Made by a program: the position numbers and the translations under genes. This document shows, piece by piece, positions 7,264 through 13,726 of a DNA stretch of 16,639 nucleotides; within the stretch, counting starts at the first letter, position 1; each line of letters begins with the position of its first letter. Source of the stretch: UBA1737 sp964474685 (GTDB lineage: Bacteria > Bacillota_I > Bacilli_A > ML615J-28 > CAG-313); the NCBI GenBank assembly GCA_964474685.1, contig CAYYTE010000028.1, positions 1 through 16,639 on the forward strand. Direction: 5' to 3'. The notes below the pieces were generated by a model. That model saw only the letters and a program-made list of their open reading frames with translations, was not told where the DNA came from and did no database searches.

Positions 7264-7707
7264 TTAAGCCACCTCTACAGTTCCGCCAGCTTTGCTAACT
7301 TTTTCCATAGCTGTTTTAGAAATTTTTGATGCTTTAATTGTTAAAGCTTTAGAAAAATCTCCATTGCCTAATATCTTCACTCCTTCATATTCTTTTTTTA
7401 CTAAACCAACATTTTGTAATGCTTGTAAATCTACAACTGAACCAGCTTCAAAAGCTTTTTCAATATCACTTAAATTTACAACAGCATACTCTTTACGATT
7501 TACATTTGTAAATCCACGTTTTGGAATACGTTTGAATAGTGGAGTTTGTCCACCTTCATAACCATATCTTGTTCCGCCGCTTGTACGAGATCCTTGGCCT
7601 TTTGTACCACGGCCAGCTGTTTTACCAAGACCGCTTCCGATACCACGACCAACACGCTTTTGATAATGAGTAGCGCCAGGAACAGGTTTTAATTCATTTA
7701 ATTTCAT
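7264..7707 (-). CDS. rplO: 50S ribosomal protein L15
   Basis: Late-assembling large-subunit protein that threads into 23S rRNA. The 147-residue product has the Gly/Arg-rich N-terminal arm (KRVGRGIGSGLGKTAGRGTKGQGSR, about 18-42), the GGTRYGYEGGQTPLFKRIPKRGF block (44-66) and a C-terminal domain with VKILGNGDFSKALTIKA (110-126). Length is normal. GGAGG lies six bases before the ATG at 7707. It lies 10 nt after rpmD and one base before secY, as in other Firmicutes. Confidence 0.97.
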   Translation of the reverse strand: MKLNELKPVPGATHYQKRVGRGIGSGLGKTAGRGTKGQGSRTSGGTRYGYEGGQTPLFKRIPKRGFTNVNRKEYAVVNLSDIEKAFEAGSVVDLQALQNVGLVKKEYEGVKILGNGDFSKALTIKASKISKTAMEKVSKAGGTVEVA

Positions 7708-7717
7708 TAGATACCTC

Positions 7718-7903
7718 CTATGCTTCTACAACTTTGATTAAGTGTGAAACAGTCTTAATCATGCCGCGAATTGCTTCATTATCTACTTTTGTTACAGTAC
7801 TGCCAATTTTATGAAGACCTAAAGCTTTTAGAGTTGCTTTTTGGTTCTTCAAATGTTCAATAGGACTTCTAACTAATTGAATTGTAATTGTTTTTTCTGC
7901 CAT
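7718..7903 (-). CDS. rpmD: 50S ribosomal protein L30
   Basis: Small large-subunit protein with the ferredoxin-like L30 fold. From the ATG at 7903 it is 61 residues, MAEKTITIQLVRSPI to LIKVVEA, with LKALGLHKIGSTVTK (26-40) as the family signature. An in-frame GTG at 7912 would add three residues, but it falls inside the ribosome-binding region (TAGGGGTGGATGAC before the ATG), so the ATG is preferred. The ribosome site overlaps the TAG stop of rpsE, an 11-nt gap that favours coupling. Confidence 0.96.
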   Translation of the reverse strand: MAEKTITIQLVRSPIEHLKNQKATLKALGLHKIGSTVTKVDNEAIRGMIKTVSHLIKVVEA

Positions 7904-7914
7904 GTCATCCACCC

Positions 7915-8490
7915 CTATCGAATATCCTTTACATCTTTACCACGAATTGCGGCAATTTGCTCAGCTGTACGTAAGTGTAATAATGCATTGAAAGTCGCAC
8001 GAATAATATTTATTGGTGTGCAAGAGCCTTGAGACTTAGAAACAATATCTTTAATACCTGCAAGTTCAACTACATTACGAACGGGTCCACCCGCAACAAT
8101 TCCAGTTCCTTCAGGAGCAGGTTTTAAATAAACAACACCAGCACCTAAAACACCTGTAATTTCATGAGGGATAGTTGTTCCAATAACAGGAACAGTAACG
8201 ATATTTTTCTTTGCATCTTCAACAGCCTTTTTAATTGCTTCTGGAACTTCTTTCGATTTTCCACAGCCAAAACCAATATGACCATTGTAATCGCCTACAA
8301 CAACTAGTGCAGCAAAACGAAGTTTACGACCGCCTTTTACTGTTTTGTTGATACGATTGATTTGAACAACACGTTCTTCAAATTCTTTATCAGCTGACTC
8401 AGGCTTTTTAAAACCTCTATCATTAGATACGGGAGATTTTGAAGGGAATTCTTTTTTAGTTTCCACTACTTTTACATTTTCTTCACTCAT
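7915..8490 (-). CDS. rpsE: 30S ribosomal protein S5 with extended N-terminus
   Basis: Small-subunit protein at the mRNA entry channel, important for decoding accuracy and the site of spectinomycin-resistance changes in other bacteria. Core motifs: RVVQINRINKTVKGGRKLRF (40-59, including the loop near 51-58), ALVVVGDYNGHIGFGCGKS (61-79), PAPEGTGIVAGGPVR (125-138) and GSCTPINIIRATFNALLHL (155-173). At 191 residues it is about 25 longer than the Bacillus protein; the excess is a polar, charged N-terminus (about 1-35). No alternative start with a ribosome site is seen, whereas AGGAGG lies five bases before the ATG at 8490, so the extension looks real. Confidence 0.97.
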   Translation of the reverse strand: MSEENVKVVETKKEFPSKSPVSNDRGFKKPESADKEFEERVVQINRINKTVKGGRKLRFAALVVVGDYNGHIGFGCGKSKEVPEAIKKAVEDAKKNIVTVPVIGTTIPHEITGVLGAGVVYLKPAPEGTGIVAGGPVRNVVELAGIKDIVSKSQGSCTPINIIRATFNALLHLRTAEQIAAIRGKDVKDIR

Positions 8491-8499
8491 AAAAACCTC

Positions 8500-8862
8500 C
8501 TAGAACTTAAGTCCGGCTTCACGAGCCGCTTCAGCTAATGCTTTAACACGTCCATGGTATAAGAATCCACCACGGTCAAATACAACATTTTCGATTCCTT
8601 TTTCAAGGGCACGTTTTGCAATTAAAGTTCCTACTTCTTTTGCAGCTTCTGTACTTGATGCTTTTTCGATTCTTGCACCTTTTTCAAATGTAGAAGCAGA
8701 AACTAAAGTAATTTGTTTTTCATCATCAATAATTTGAACTGAAATATGTTTGTTTGAACGATAAACAGCTAAACGAGGTCTAGCAGAAGTTCCTTCAACA
8801 ATTTCACGAACACGTGCATGACGAGCAACACGTGATTCTTTCTTCGATTTGTTAATAATCAT
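8500..8862 (-). CDS. rplR: 50S ribosomal protein L18
   Basis: 5S rRNA-binding protein of the central protuberance. The 120-residue product matches the family in length and pattern: basic start KSKKESRVARHARVRE (6-21), TSARPRLAVYRSNKHISVQIIDD (25-47) and VVFDRGGFLYHGRVKALAEAAREAGLKF at the end. The ATG at 8862 follows AAAGGAG with a longish 12-nt spacer. It lies 19 nt after rplF and 9 nt before rpsE. Nothing odd is seen. Confidence 0.98.
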   Translation of the reverse strand: MIINKSKKESRVARHARVREIVEGTSARPRLAVYRSNKHISVQIIDDEKQITLVSASTFEKGARIEKASSTEAAKEVGTLIAKRALEKGIENVVFDRGGFLYHGRVKALAEAAREAGLKF

Positions 8863-8881
8863 TTCTTATAGTCTCTCCTTT

Positions 8882-9418
8882 CTACTTAGCCTTTTTACCC
8901 TCTTTACGACGAACATGTTCATCAATATAATGAATACCTTTACCTTTATAAGGTTCTGGTCTCTTCTTATCACGAATGTTTGCCGCAAATTCACCAACAA
9001 CTTGTTTATCACAACCTGTAATAACAACTTGTGTTGGTTGAGGACATGAAACTTTTAATCCTGTAGGAATTTCCAAATTTACTAAATGAGAATATCCTAA
9101 TGATAACACTAATAGATTACCTTGTATTTGAGCACGATAACCTACACCTTCAATTATAAGAGTCTTAGTGAAACCCTCATTAACTCCTGTAACCATATTA
9201 TGAATGTTTGCACGAGTTGTACCATGAAGCATACGATGATTTTGATCATCTGTAGGACGTGATACAAGAATTTCATTATTTTCAGTTTTAACTATCATAT
9301 CCTCATTATAAGTATATGCTAGTTCACCTTTTGGACCTTTAACTTGAATTGTATTATTTTTAATGGATACATTAACGCCTGCGGGAATAATAACTGGTTT
9401 TCTACCTATTCTTGACAT
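8882..9418 (-). CDS. rplF: 50S ribosomal protein L6
   Basis: Two-domain large-subunit protein near the factor-binding site. The 178-residue product begins MSRIGRKPVIIPAGVNVSI and shows VKGPKGELAYTYNEDM (27-42) and HGTTRANIHNMVTGVNEGF (65-83); the C-terminal signature RDKKRPEPYKGKGIHY spans about 149-164. Length is the family norm. AAGGAG lies five bases before the ATG at 9418; rpsH ends 12 nt upstream. Confidence 0.98.
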   Translation of the reverse strand: MSRIGRKPVIIPAGVNVSIKNNTIQVKGPKGELAYTYNEDMIVKTENNEILVSRPTDDQNHRMLHGTTRANIHNMVTGVNEGFTKTLIIEGVGYRAQIQGNLLVLSLGYSHLVNLEIPTGLKVSCPQPTQVVITGCDKQVVGEFAANIRDKKRPEPYKGKGIHYIDEHVRRKEGKKAK

Positions 9419-9430
9419 TCCGACTCCTTA

Positions 9431-9829
9431 CTACCACACGAATGCAATAACTTCGCCACCAAGCTTTTTAATACGAGCTTCACGGTCAGTCATGATTCCT
9501 TGTGATGTTGAAATAATAGCAACTCCAAGTCCATTTAATACTCTTGGAAGATTTTCAGATTGAGCATAGATTCTAAGCCCAGGCTTAGAAATTCTTTTCA
9601 ATCCTTTAATTACTCTTTCTTTCTTTTCAGCATATTTTAAAGTTACTTTAATATTTGCTTTTTTGTTTTCTTCTGTTTTTTCATATTCACTGATATAACC
9701 CTCATTCTTTAAAACCTCTAAAATTTGAAGTTTTAAACGTGAGCTAGGCATTGTAACGTTTGCTTGTCTTGCCTGGTTCGCATTGCGAATTCGAGTTAAC
9801 ATATCAGCAATTGGATCAGTCATACTCAT
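9431..9829 (-). CDS. rpsH: 30S ribosomal protein S8
   Basis: Primary 16S rRNA-binding protein of the central domain; in Escherichia coli it is the translational repressor of the spc operon. The 132-residue product begins MSMTDPIADMLTRIRNAN and has GLKRISKPGLRIYA (75-88), LPRVLNGLGVAIISTSQGIMTDREAR (94-119) and the ending GGEVIAFVW. The first ATG (9829) is chosen over that at 9823 because GGAGG is nine bases before it and fifteen before the second. I see no leader-like S8 target near rplE or rplX, so S8 control here is not supported. Confidence 0.98.
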   Translation of the reverse strand: MSMTDPIADMLTRIRNANQARQANVTMPSSRLKLQILEVLKNEGYISEYEKTEENKKANIKVTLKYAEKKERVIKGLKRISKPGLRIYAQSENLPRVLNGLGVAIISTSQGIMTDREARIKKLGGEVIAFVW

Positions 9830-9842
9830 ATATCGTAGCCTC

Positions 9843-10028
9843 CTACCAACTTGATTTCTCTACGCCAGGAATAAGTCCTTGGTAAGCTAATTCTCTTAAG
9901 CAACATCTGCATAATTTGAATTTGCGATATACCGAATGAGGACGTCCACAACGTTCACAACGAGTGTATTTTTGAGTGCTAAACTTTGGTTTACGCTCGC
10001 ATTTTACTTTTAATGATTTCTTTGCCAT
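9843..10028 (-). CDS. rpsN: 30S ribosomal protein S14, zinc-binding type
   Basis: Head protein of the small subunit. The 61-residue short form is the zinc-containing type, with Cys24-X2-Cys27 and Cys40-X2-Cys43 as ligands; it ends YQGLIPGVEKSSW. An additional Cys42 inside the second pair (LCRCCLREL) and Cys10 are unusual. The ATG at 10028 has GGAGG six bases upstream. It lies between rplE and rpsH, the standard place for the operon-encoded copy. A zinc-free paralogue elsewhere in the genome cannot be ruled in or out from this window. Confidence 0.97.
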   Translation of the reverse strand: MAKKSLKVKCERKPKFSTQKYTRCERCGRPHSVYRKFKLCRCCLRELAYQGLIPGVEKSSW

Positions 10029-10038
10029 ATTCTACCTC

Positions 10039-10584
10039 CTACTTTCTATTTGCAAAAGGCATACCAAGCATAGATAATAATGCCCGGCCTTCTTCATCTG
10101 TATTAGCTGTAGTAACTATAATAATGTCCATTCCACGAACTTTCATTACTTGGTCATAGCTGATTTCAGGGAATATTAGTTGTTCCTTAACACCCATAGT
10201 GAAGTTCCCTCTGCCATCAAAGGCATTTGGATTAACACCACGGAAGTCTCTTACTCTTGGAAGAGCAATTGAAACAAGTTTATCATAGAAATCATACATT
10301 CTTTCACCACGAAGAGTTACTTTCGCACCGATTGACATACCCTCACGTAATTTGAAAGTAGCAATAGATTTTTTAGCTTTGGTAATTAATGGCTTTTGCG
10401 CAGAAATTTGAGTTAGATCAGCAACTGCTGCATCAAGTAGTTTGGAGTTTGCGATAGAATCACCAACACCCATATTAATAACGATTTTAACTAACTTCGG
10501 AACTTGCATAATAGTAGTGTATCCGAACTTTTCAGTTAATGCGGGAATAATATTTTGCTTATAATTTTCTAAAACACGATTCAT
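10039..10584 (-). CDS. rplE: 50S ribosomal protein L5
   Basis: 5S rRNA-binding protein of the central protuberance that touches the P-site tRNA. The 181-residue product shows VPKLVKIVINMGVGD (28-42), QKPLITKAKKSIATFKLREGM (63-83), the LPRVRDFRGVNPNAFDGRGN stretch (about 113-132) and EISYDQVMKVRGMDI near 144-158. Length is normal. AAAGGAG lies ten bases before the ATG at 10584, 17 nt after rplX. Confidence 0.98.
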   Translation of the reverse strand: MNRVLENYKQNIIPALTEKFGYTTIMQVPKLVKIVINMGVGDSIANSKLLDAAVADLTQISAQKPLITKAKKSIATFKLREGMSIGAKVTLRGERMYDFYDKLVSIALPRVRDFRGVNPNAFDGRGNFTMGVKEQLIFPEISYDQVMKVRGMDIIIVTTANTDEEGRALLSMLGMPFANRK

Positions 10585-10601
10585 TTTATGCTTGCTCCTT
10601 T

Positions 10602-10925
10602 CTACTTAATAACAGTACCAGAAAGTTTGCAATAACGAACCTTCTTACCATCTTCAAATTTATATCCAATTTTTGTAGGCTTCTTTTGAACAGGGTCCAT
10701 ATAAGCTACATTTGAAACACTAATAGGTGCTTCTTTTTTCTCAATACCACCATCGGGATTAGCGTTCGATGGACGGTTATGCTTAGTTACAATATTAACG
10801 CCTTTAACAACAATACGTTTTGTTAATGGTAATACTTGTAGAATTTCTCCAGTAACAAAATTTCCTTTCGTTGGTTTTTGAGCGCCAGAAATTACTGCAA
10901 CAATATCGCCTTTTTTAAGTCTCAT
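10602..10925 (-). CDS. rplX: 50S ribosomal protein L24
   Basis: Assembly-initiating large-subunit protein near the exit tunnel. The 107-residue product begins with a KOW motif (LKKGDIVAVISGAQKPTKG, 3-21), continues with VKGVNIVTKHNRP (40-52) and ends VRYCKLSGTVIK. Length fits the family. The ATG at 10925 follows AAAGGAG with an 8-nt spacer, 15 nt after rplN. Confidence 0.97.
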   Translation of the reverse strand: MRLKKGDIVAVISGAQKPTKGNFVTGEILQVLPLTKRIVVKGVNIVTKHNRPSNANPDGGIEKKEAPISVSNVAYMDPVQKKPTKIGYKFEDGKKVRYCKLSGTVIK

Positions 10926-10940
10926 ATACGCTTCTCCTTT

Positions 10941-11312
10941 CTATAGTACTTCGGGAGCCAATGAAATGATTTTTGTAAAATCAGGGAACTCACGTAATTC
11001 ACGAGCAACTGGCCCAAAAATACGTGTTCCTTTTGGTGTCTTATCTTCTTTAATGACAATTGCTGCATTATCATCAAATTTAATATAAGAACCATCGGCT
11101 CTCTTAAGTGGTTTTGTTGTACGAACAATAACAGCTTTAACAATATCATGAAGTTTTACTTGACCATTTGAGGAAGCATCCTTCACTGCACAAACAACAA
11201 TATTTCCAACGGATGCTTGTTTGTGACGAGCTCCGCCTAATACTTTAATAATCAAAAGTTCTCTTGCTCCTGAATTATCAGCAACAACGAGTCTAGTTTC
11301 TTGTTGAACCAT
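10941..11312 (-). CDS. rplN: 50S ribosomal protein L14
   Basis: Interface protein of the large subunit that forms a bridge to the 30S and is the contact point for silencing factor RsfS in other bacteria. The 123-residue product begins MVQQETRLVVADNSGARELL and has the signature ARHKQASVGNIVVCAVKDA (28-46), then FDDNAAIVI (74-82) and GTRIFGPVARELRE (89-102). GGAGG lies seven bases before the ATG at 11312. Nothing odd is seen. Confidence 0.98.
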   Translation of the reverse strand: MVQQETRLVVADNSGARELLIIKVLGGARHKQASVGNIVVCAVKDASSNGQVKLHDIVKAVIVRTTKPLKRADGSYIKFDDNAAIVIKEDKTPKGTRIFGPVARELREFPDFTKIISLAPEVL

Positions 11313-11327
11313 TTTATTACCTCCTGA

Positions 11328-11591
11328 TTATAGAATTTCAGCTTTAGTGACAATCTTAACTAAACGATAATGTTTTGTTTTTGATAACGGACGTGTTTCC
11401 ATAATCTCAACAATGTCATTAATCTTTGCTTCATTAAGTTCATCATGAGCTGTAAATTTCTTAGTATATTTAACTCTTTTTCCATATAATGGATGTTTAC
11501 GATAAGTTTCAATTGAAACCGTGATTGTTTTATCACAAACTGCAGATACAACTTTACCAACGTAAACTTTACGACTATTTCTTTCTTCCAT
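11328..11591 (-). CDS. rpsQ: 30S ribosomal protein S17
   Basis: Primary 16S rRNA-binding protein with an OB fold. From the ATG at 11591 it is 87 residues, MEERNSRKVYVGKVVS onward, with DKTITVSIETYRKHPLYGKR (20-39) as signature. The frame is open further upstream to 11654, but those 21 codons lie inside rpmC and have no ribosome site, whereas GGAGG is six bases before 11591. That GGAGG is itself formed by the last sense codons of rpmC, whose stop is one base upstream, so translation is probably coupled. Confidence 0.97.
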   Translation of the reverse strand: MEERNSRKVYVGKVVSAVCDKTITVSIETYRKHPLYGKRVKYTKKFTAHDELNEAKINDIVEIMETRPLSKTKHYRLVKIVTKAEIL

Positions 11592-11592
11592 G

Positions 11593-11874
11593 TTATTCCT
11601 CCGAATTAGCCTTAGCGTTACTACGTTCAGTAAGAATCGTATAACATCTAGCAATTTCTTTCTTTGTCTTCTTAAGATTTGCAGTATTCTCTAATTTTCC
11701 TACTGCAGCTTGAAAACGTAAATTGAATAATTCTTGTTTTAAATCGTTAATCTTTGTTGTTAATTCAGCATCTGAAAAAGCACGTAGTTTTTCAGCGGAT
11801 GATTTCTTATCAGCGATTTTTTGTGCAGTTTTCTTATCAACTTTTTTTGTTGAATCAATTAATTTCTTTGCCAT
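11593..11874 (-). CDS. rpmC: 50S ribosomal protein L29 with Lys-rich N-terminal extension
   Basis: Large-subunit protein at the exit-tunnel rim, part of the docking site for SRP and trigger factor. The core with the L29 signature DLKQELFNLRFQAAVGKLEN (44-63) and TANLKKTKKEIAR (64-76) is normal, but the protein is 93 residues against about 66 in Bacillus. The excess is an N-terminal arm (1-26) with many Lys and Asp residues. No later Met exists. The ATG at 11874 shares its A with the rplP stop (TAATG); the ribosome site is the extended element GTGGTGATC. Confidence 0.95.
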   Translation of the reverse strand: MAKKLIDSTKKVDKKTAQKIADKKSSAEKLRAFSDAELTTKINDLKQELFNLRFQAAVGKLENTANLKKTKKEIARCYTILTERSNAKANSEE

Positions 11875-12293
11875 TAACGATCACCACTTTCCTTAGTAAC
11901 TATCTTAGTAAGAACTGGTAATTTGTTTGCTGCTAAACGGAAAGCTTCACGAGCTACCGCTTCATCAACACCACCAATTTCGAACATTACAGTTCCTTCT
12001 TTAACTACTGCTACATAGCCATCAGGTGAACCTTTTCCTGAACCCATACGTACTTCTAATGGCTTTTTAGTTTTAATATTATGAGGGAATATTTTAATCC
12101 AAACTTTTCCCCCACGTTCCATATAACGTGTCATTGCAACACGGGCTGCCTCGATTTGACGATCAGTAATCCATGCGCCTTCTAAAGACATTAGGCCAAA
12201 GTCACCAAAAGTAACTTTTGTGTTGCCTTTTGCGTGTCCTTCATAGCTAACACGATGTGGACGACGATATTTTGTTCTTTTTGGCATCAACAT
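11874..12293 (-). CDS. rplP: 50S ribosomal protein L16
   Basis: Large-subunit protein beside the A-site and P-site tRNAs. The 139-residue product begins MLMPKRTKYRRPHRVS and shows GAWITDRQIEAARVAMTRYM (39-58), GGKVWIKIFPHNIKTKKP (62-79) and EVRMGSGKGSPDGYVAVVK (81-99). The first ATG (12293) is chosen: the ribosome site AAGGGGG, within the last codons of rpsC, is about nine bases before it and too far from the ATG at 12287. It lies two bases after rpsC and overlaps rpmC by one base. Confidence 0.98.
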   Translation of the reverse strand: MLMPKRTKYRRPHRVSYEGHAKGNTKVTFGDFGLMSLEGAWITDRQIEAARVAMTRYMERGGKVWIKIFPHNIKTKKPLEVRMGSGKGSPDGYVAVVKEGTVMFEIGGVDEAVAREAFRLAANKLPVLTKIVTKESGDR

Positions 12294-12295
12294 GA

Positions 12296-12979
12296 TTATT
12301 TAGCCCCCTTGTCTTGTTTTCTTTCTGTGATAACACTCTTCTTAGCGGGTAATACTTCACCTTTGTTAATCCATACTTTTACGCCTAATTTACCGTAAGT
12401 TGTATGAGCTTCAGCAAGAGAGTAATCAATATTTGCACGTAATGTTTGACGAGGGATGCTACCTTCAATATAGCCTTCTTGACGAGCAATTTCAGTACCA
12501 CCTAAACGTCCTTTTACGTTTGTTTTAATTCCTTTTACACCAGCTTTTAAAGCTCTTTGAATAGCCATCTTTTGTACACGACGGAAGGACACACGATTTT
12601 CTAAGTCCTCAGCCATTCTTCTTGCAACAATTGTTGCATCTTTATCAGCTTCATTTTGTCTAATTTCAACAACTGTAATAAATACAATTTTACCAGTTAA
12701 TTTCTCTAAGAACTTAACTGCTTCATTCTTTCTTGACCCTTGAGTTCCGATTACAACACCAGGTTTTGCGGCGTGGATTGTAACAACGATTCTCTTGCCA
12801 GTACGTTTTATTTCAATTCTTGAAACGTACGCAGCCTTATAAAAGTCAACTAGATATGCACGAATTTTTAAATCTTGTAATAGTATATCTGCAACTTTTT
12901 GCTTTGGTGCATACCATTGAGCATCCCAGTTACGAATAATACCAACTCTAAGACCTATTGGATTTACTTTTTGACCCAT
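12296..12979 (-). CDS. rpsC: 30S ribosomal protein S3
   Basis: Head protein forming the mRNA entry channel with S4 and S5. The 227-residue product begins MGQKVNPIGLRVGIIRNWDA, has a type II KH domain whose GXXG loop reads GTQG (78-81) rather than the common GKGG, then ENRVSFRRVQKMAIQRALKAG (127-147), KGRLGGTEIAR (156-166) and TTYGKLGVKVWI (193-204). Length is normal for Firmicutes. GGAGG lies five bases before the ATG at 12979; rplV ends nine bases upstream. Confidence 0.98.
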   Translation of the reverse strand: MGQKVNPIGLRVGIIRNWDAQWYAPKQKVADILLQDLKIRAYLVDFYKAAYVSRIEIKRTGKRIVVTIHAAKPGVVIGTQGSRKNEAVKFLEKLTGKIVFITVVEIRQNEADKDATIVARRMAEDLENRVSFRRVQKMAIQRALKAGVKGIKTNVKGRLGGTEIARQEGYIEGSIPRQTLRANIDYSLAEAHTTYGKLGVKVWINKGEVLPAKKSVITERKQDKGAK

Positions 12980-12988
12980 ACGTTCCTC

Positions 12989-13417
12989 CTATTTCTCAGA
13001 TTCAGCAACTACAACAGTAATTTGGCTGGATCTTTTTAATATTCTATTGCCAACGCCTTTTGCACGAGCGCGGAATCTTTTTAATAATCTACCTGGATTA
13101 ACATAGATTTCTTTTATATATAATTTGTTTGCATCTAATTGATAGTTATGAACAGCATTAGCGCTAGCTGAGGTAACAACTTTTAATACAAAAACACTAG
13201 ATAGTGACTTTGTATTATTTAAAATTGCAGTAGCCTCACCAACAGACTTGCCACGAATAATATCAATCATAAGTTTAATCTTACGAGGAGAAACACCAAT
13301 GTTATTAGCAGATGCTTTTGCAACTTGTACAGCTGGTTTTACAGATTCTTCTGCTACAGCTTCTTGAACTTTTTCAGCTTTTACTGCAGTTGCTTTTTTA
13401 TTTTCTTTGTTTGCCAT
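12989..13417 (-). CDS. rplV: 50S ribosomal protein L22 with N-terminal extension
   Basis: Large-subunit protein whose beta-hairpin lines the nascent-peptide tunnel with L4; changes there cause macrolide resistance in other bacteria. The core runs from about residue 33: IGVSPRKIKLMIDIIRGKSV (40-59), ANAVHNYQLDANKLYI (86-101) and the tunnel loop with PGRLLKRFRARAKG (108-121). The protein is 142 residues against about 113 in Bacillus; the excess is an Ala/Val/Lys/Glu-rich N-terminus (1-32) with no internal Met. GGGAGG is nine bases before the ATG at 13417, supporting the long start. Confidence 0.97.
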   Translation of the reverse strand: MANKENKKATAVKAEKVQEAVAEESVKPAVQVAKASANNIGVSPRKIKLMIDIIRGKSVGEATAILNNTKSLSSVFVLKVVTSASANAVHNYQLDANKLYIKEIYVNPGRLLKRFRARAKGVGNRILKRSSQITVVVAESEK

Positions 13418-13432
13418 AAATCATTGCCTCCC

Positions 13433-13711
13433 TTACTTACTACTAGTTACTTTATCGCAGTTATGACCGCGGAAGGTTCTAGTAGGTGCAAATTCTCCGA
13501 ACTTATGTCCAACCATATCTTCTGTAACATAAACAGGTAAATGTTGTTTCCCGTTATATACAGCAACAGTGTGTCCTACAAATTCAGGATATATTGTTGA
13601 TCTTCTTGACCAAGTTTGAATAACTTTCTTTTGATTTGCTTTGTTTAATACTTCTACTTTTTTCAAAAGATGTTCATCAATAAAAGGTCCTTTTTTTAGT
13701 GAACGTGCCAT
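13433..13711 (-). CDS. rpsS: 30S ribosomal protein S19
   Basis: Head protein of the small subunit, forming a complex with S13 near the A site. The 92-residue product begins MARSLKKGPFIDEHLLKKVE and has VIQTWSRRSTIYPEFVGHT (30-48) and GHKFGEFAPTRTFRGH (68-83), full family length. AGGAGG lies 11 bases before the ATG at 13711. It sits between rplB and rplV with 15-nt gaps on both sides. Confidence 0.98.
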   Translation of the reverse strand: MARSLKKGPFIDEHLLKKVEVLNKANQKKVIQTWSRRSTIYPEFVGHTVAVYNGKQHLPVYVTEDMVGHKFGEFAPTRTFRGHNCDKVTSSK

Positions 13712-13726
13712 ATTATGAACTACCTC

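Noticed and set aside
10922..11149. A 75-codon minus-strand open frame.
   Set aside because: Lies out of frame within rplN, which has full-length L14 motifs and a good ribosome site.
11592..11654. A 21-codon upstream extension of rpsQ.
   Set aside because: It overlaps rpmC in another frame, has no ribosome site, and S17 aligns from the later Met at 11591.
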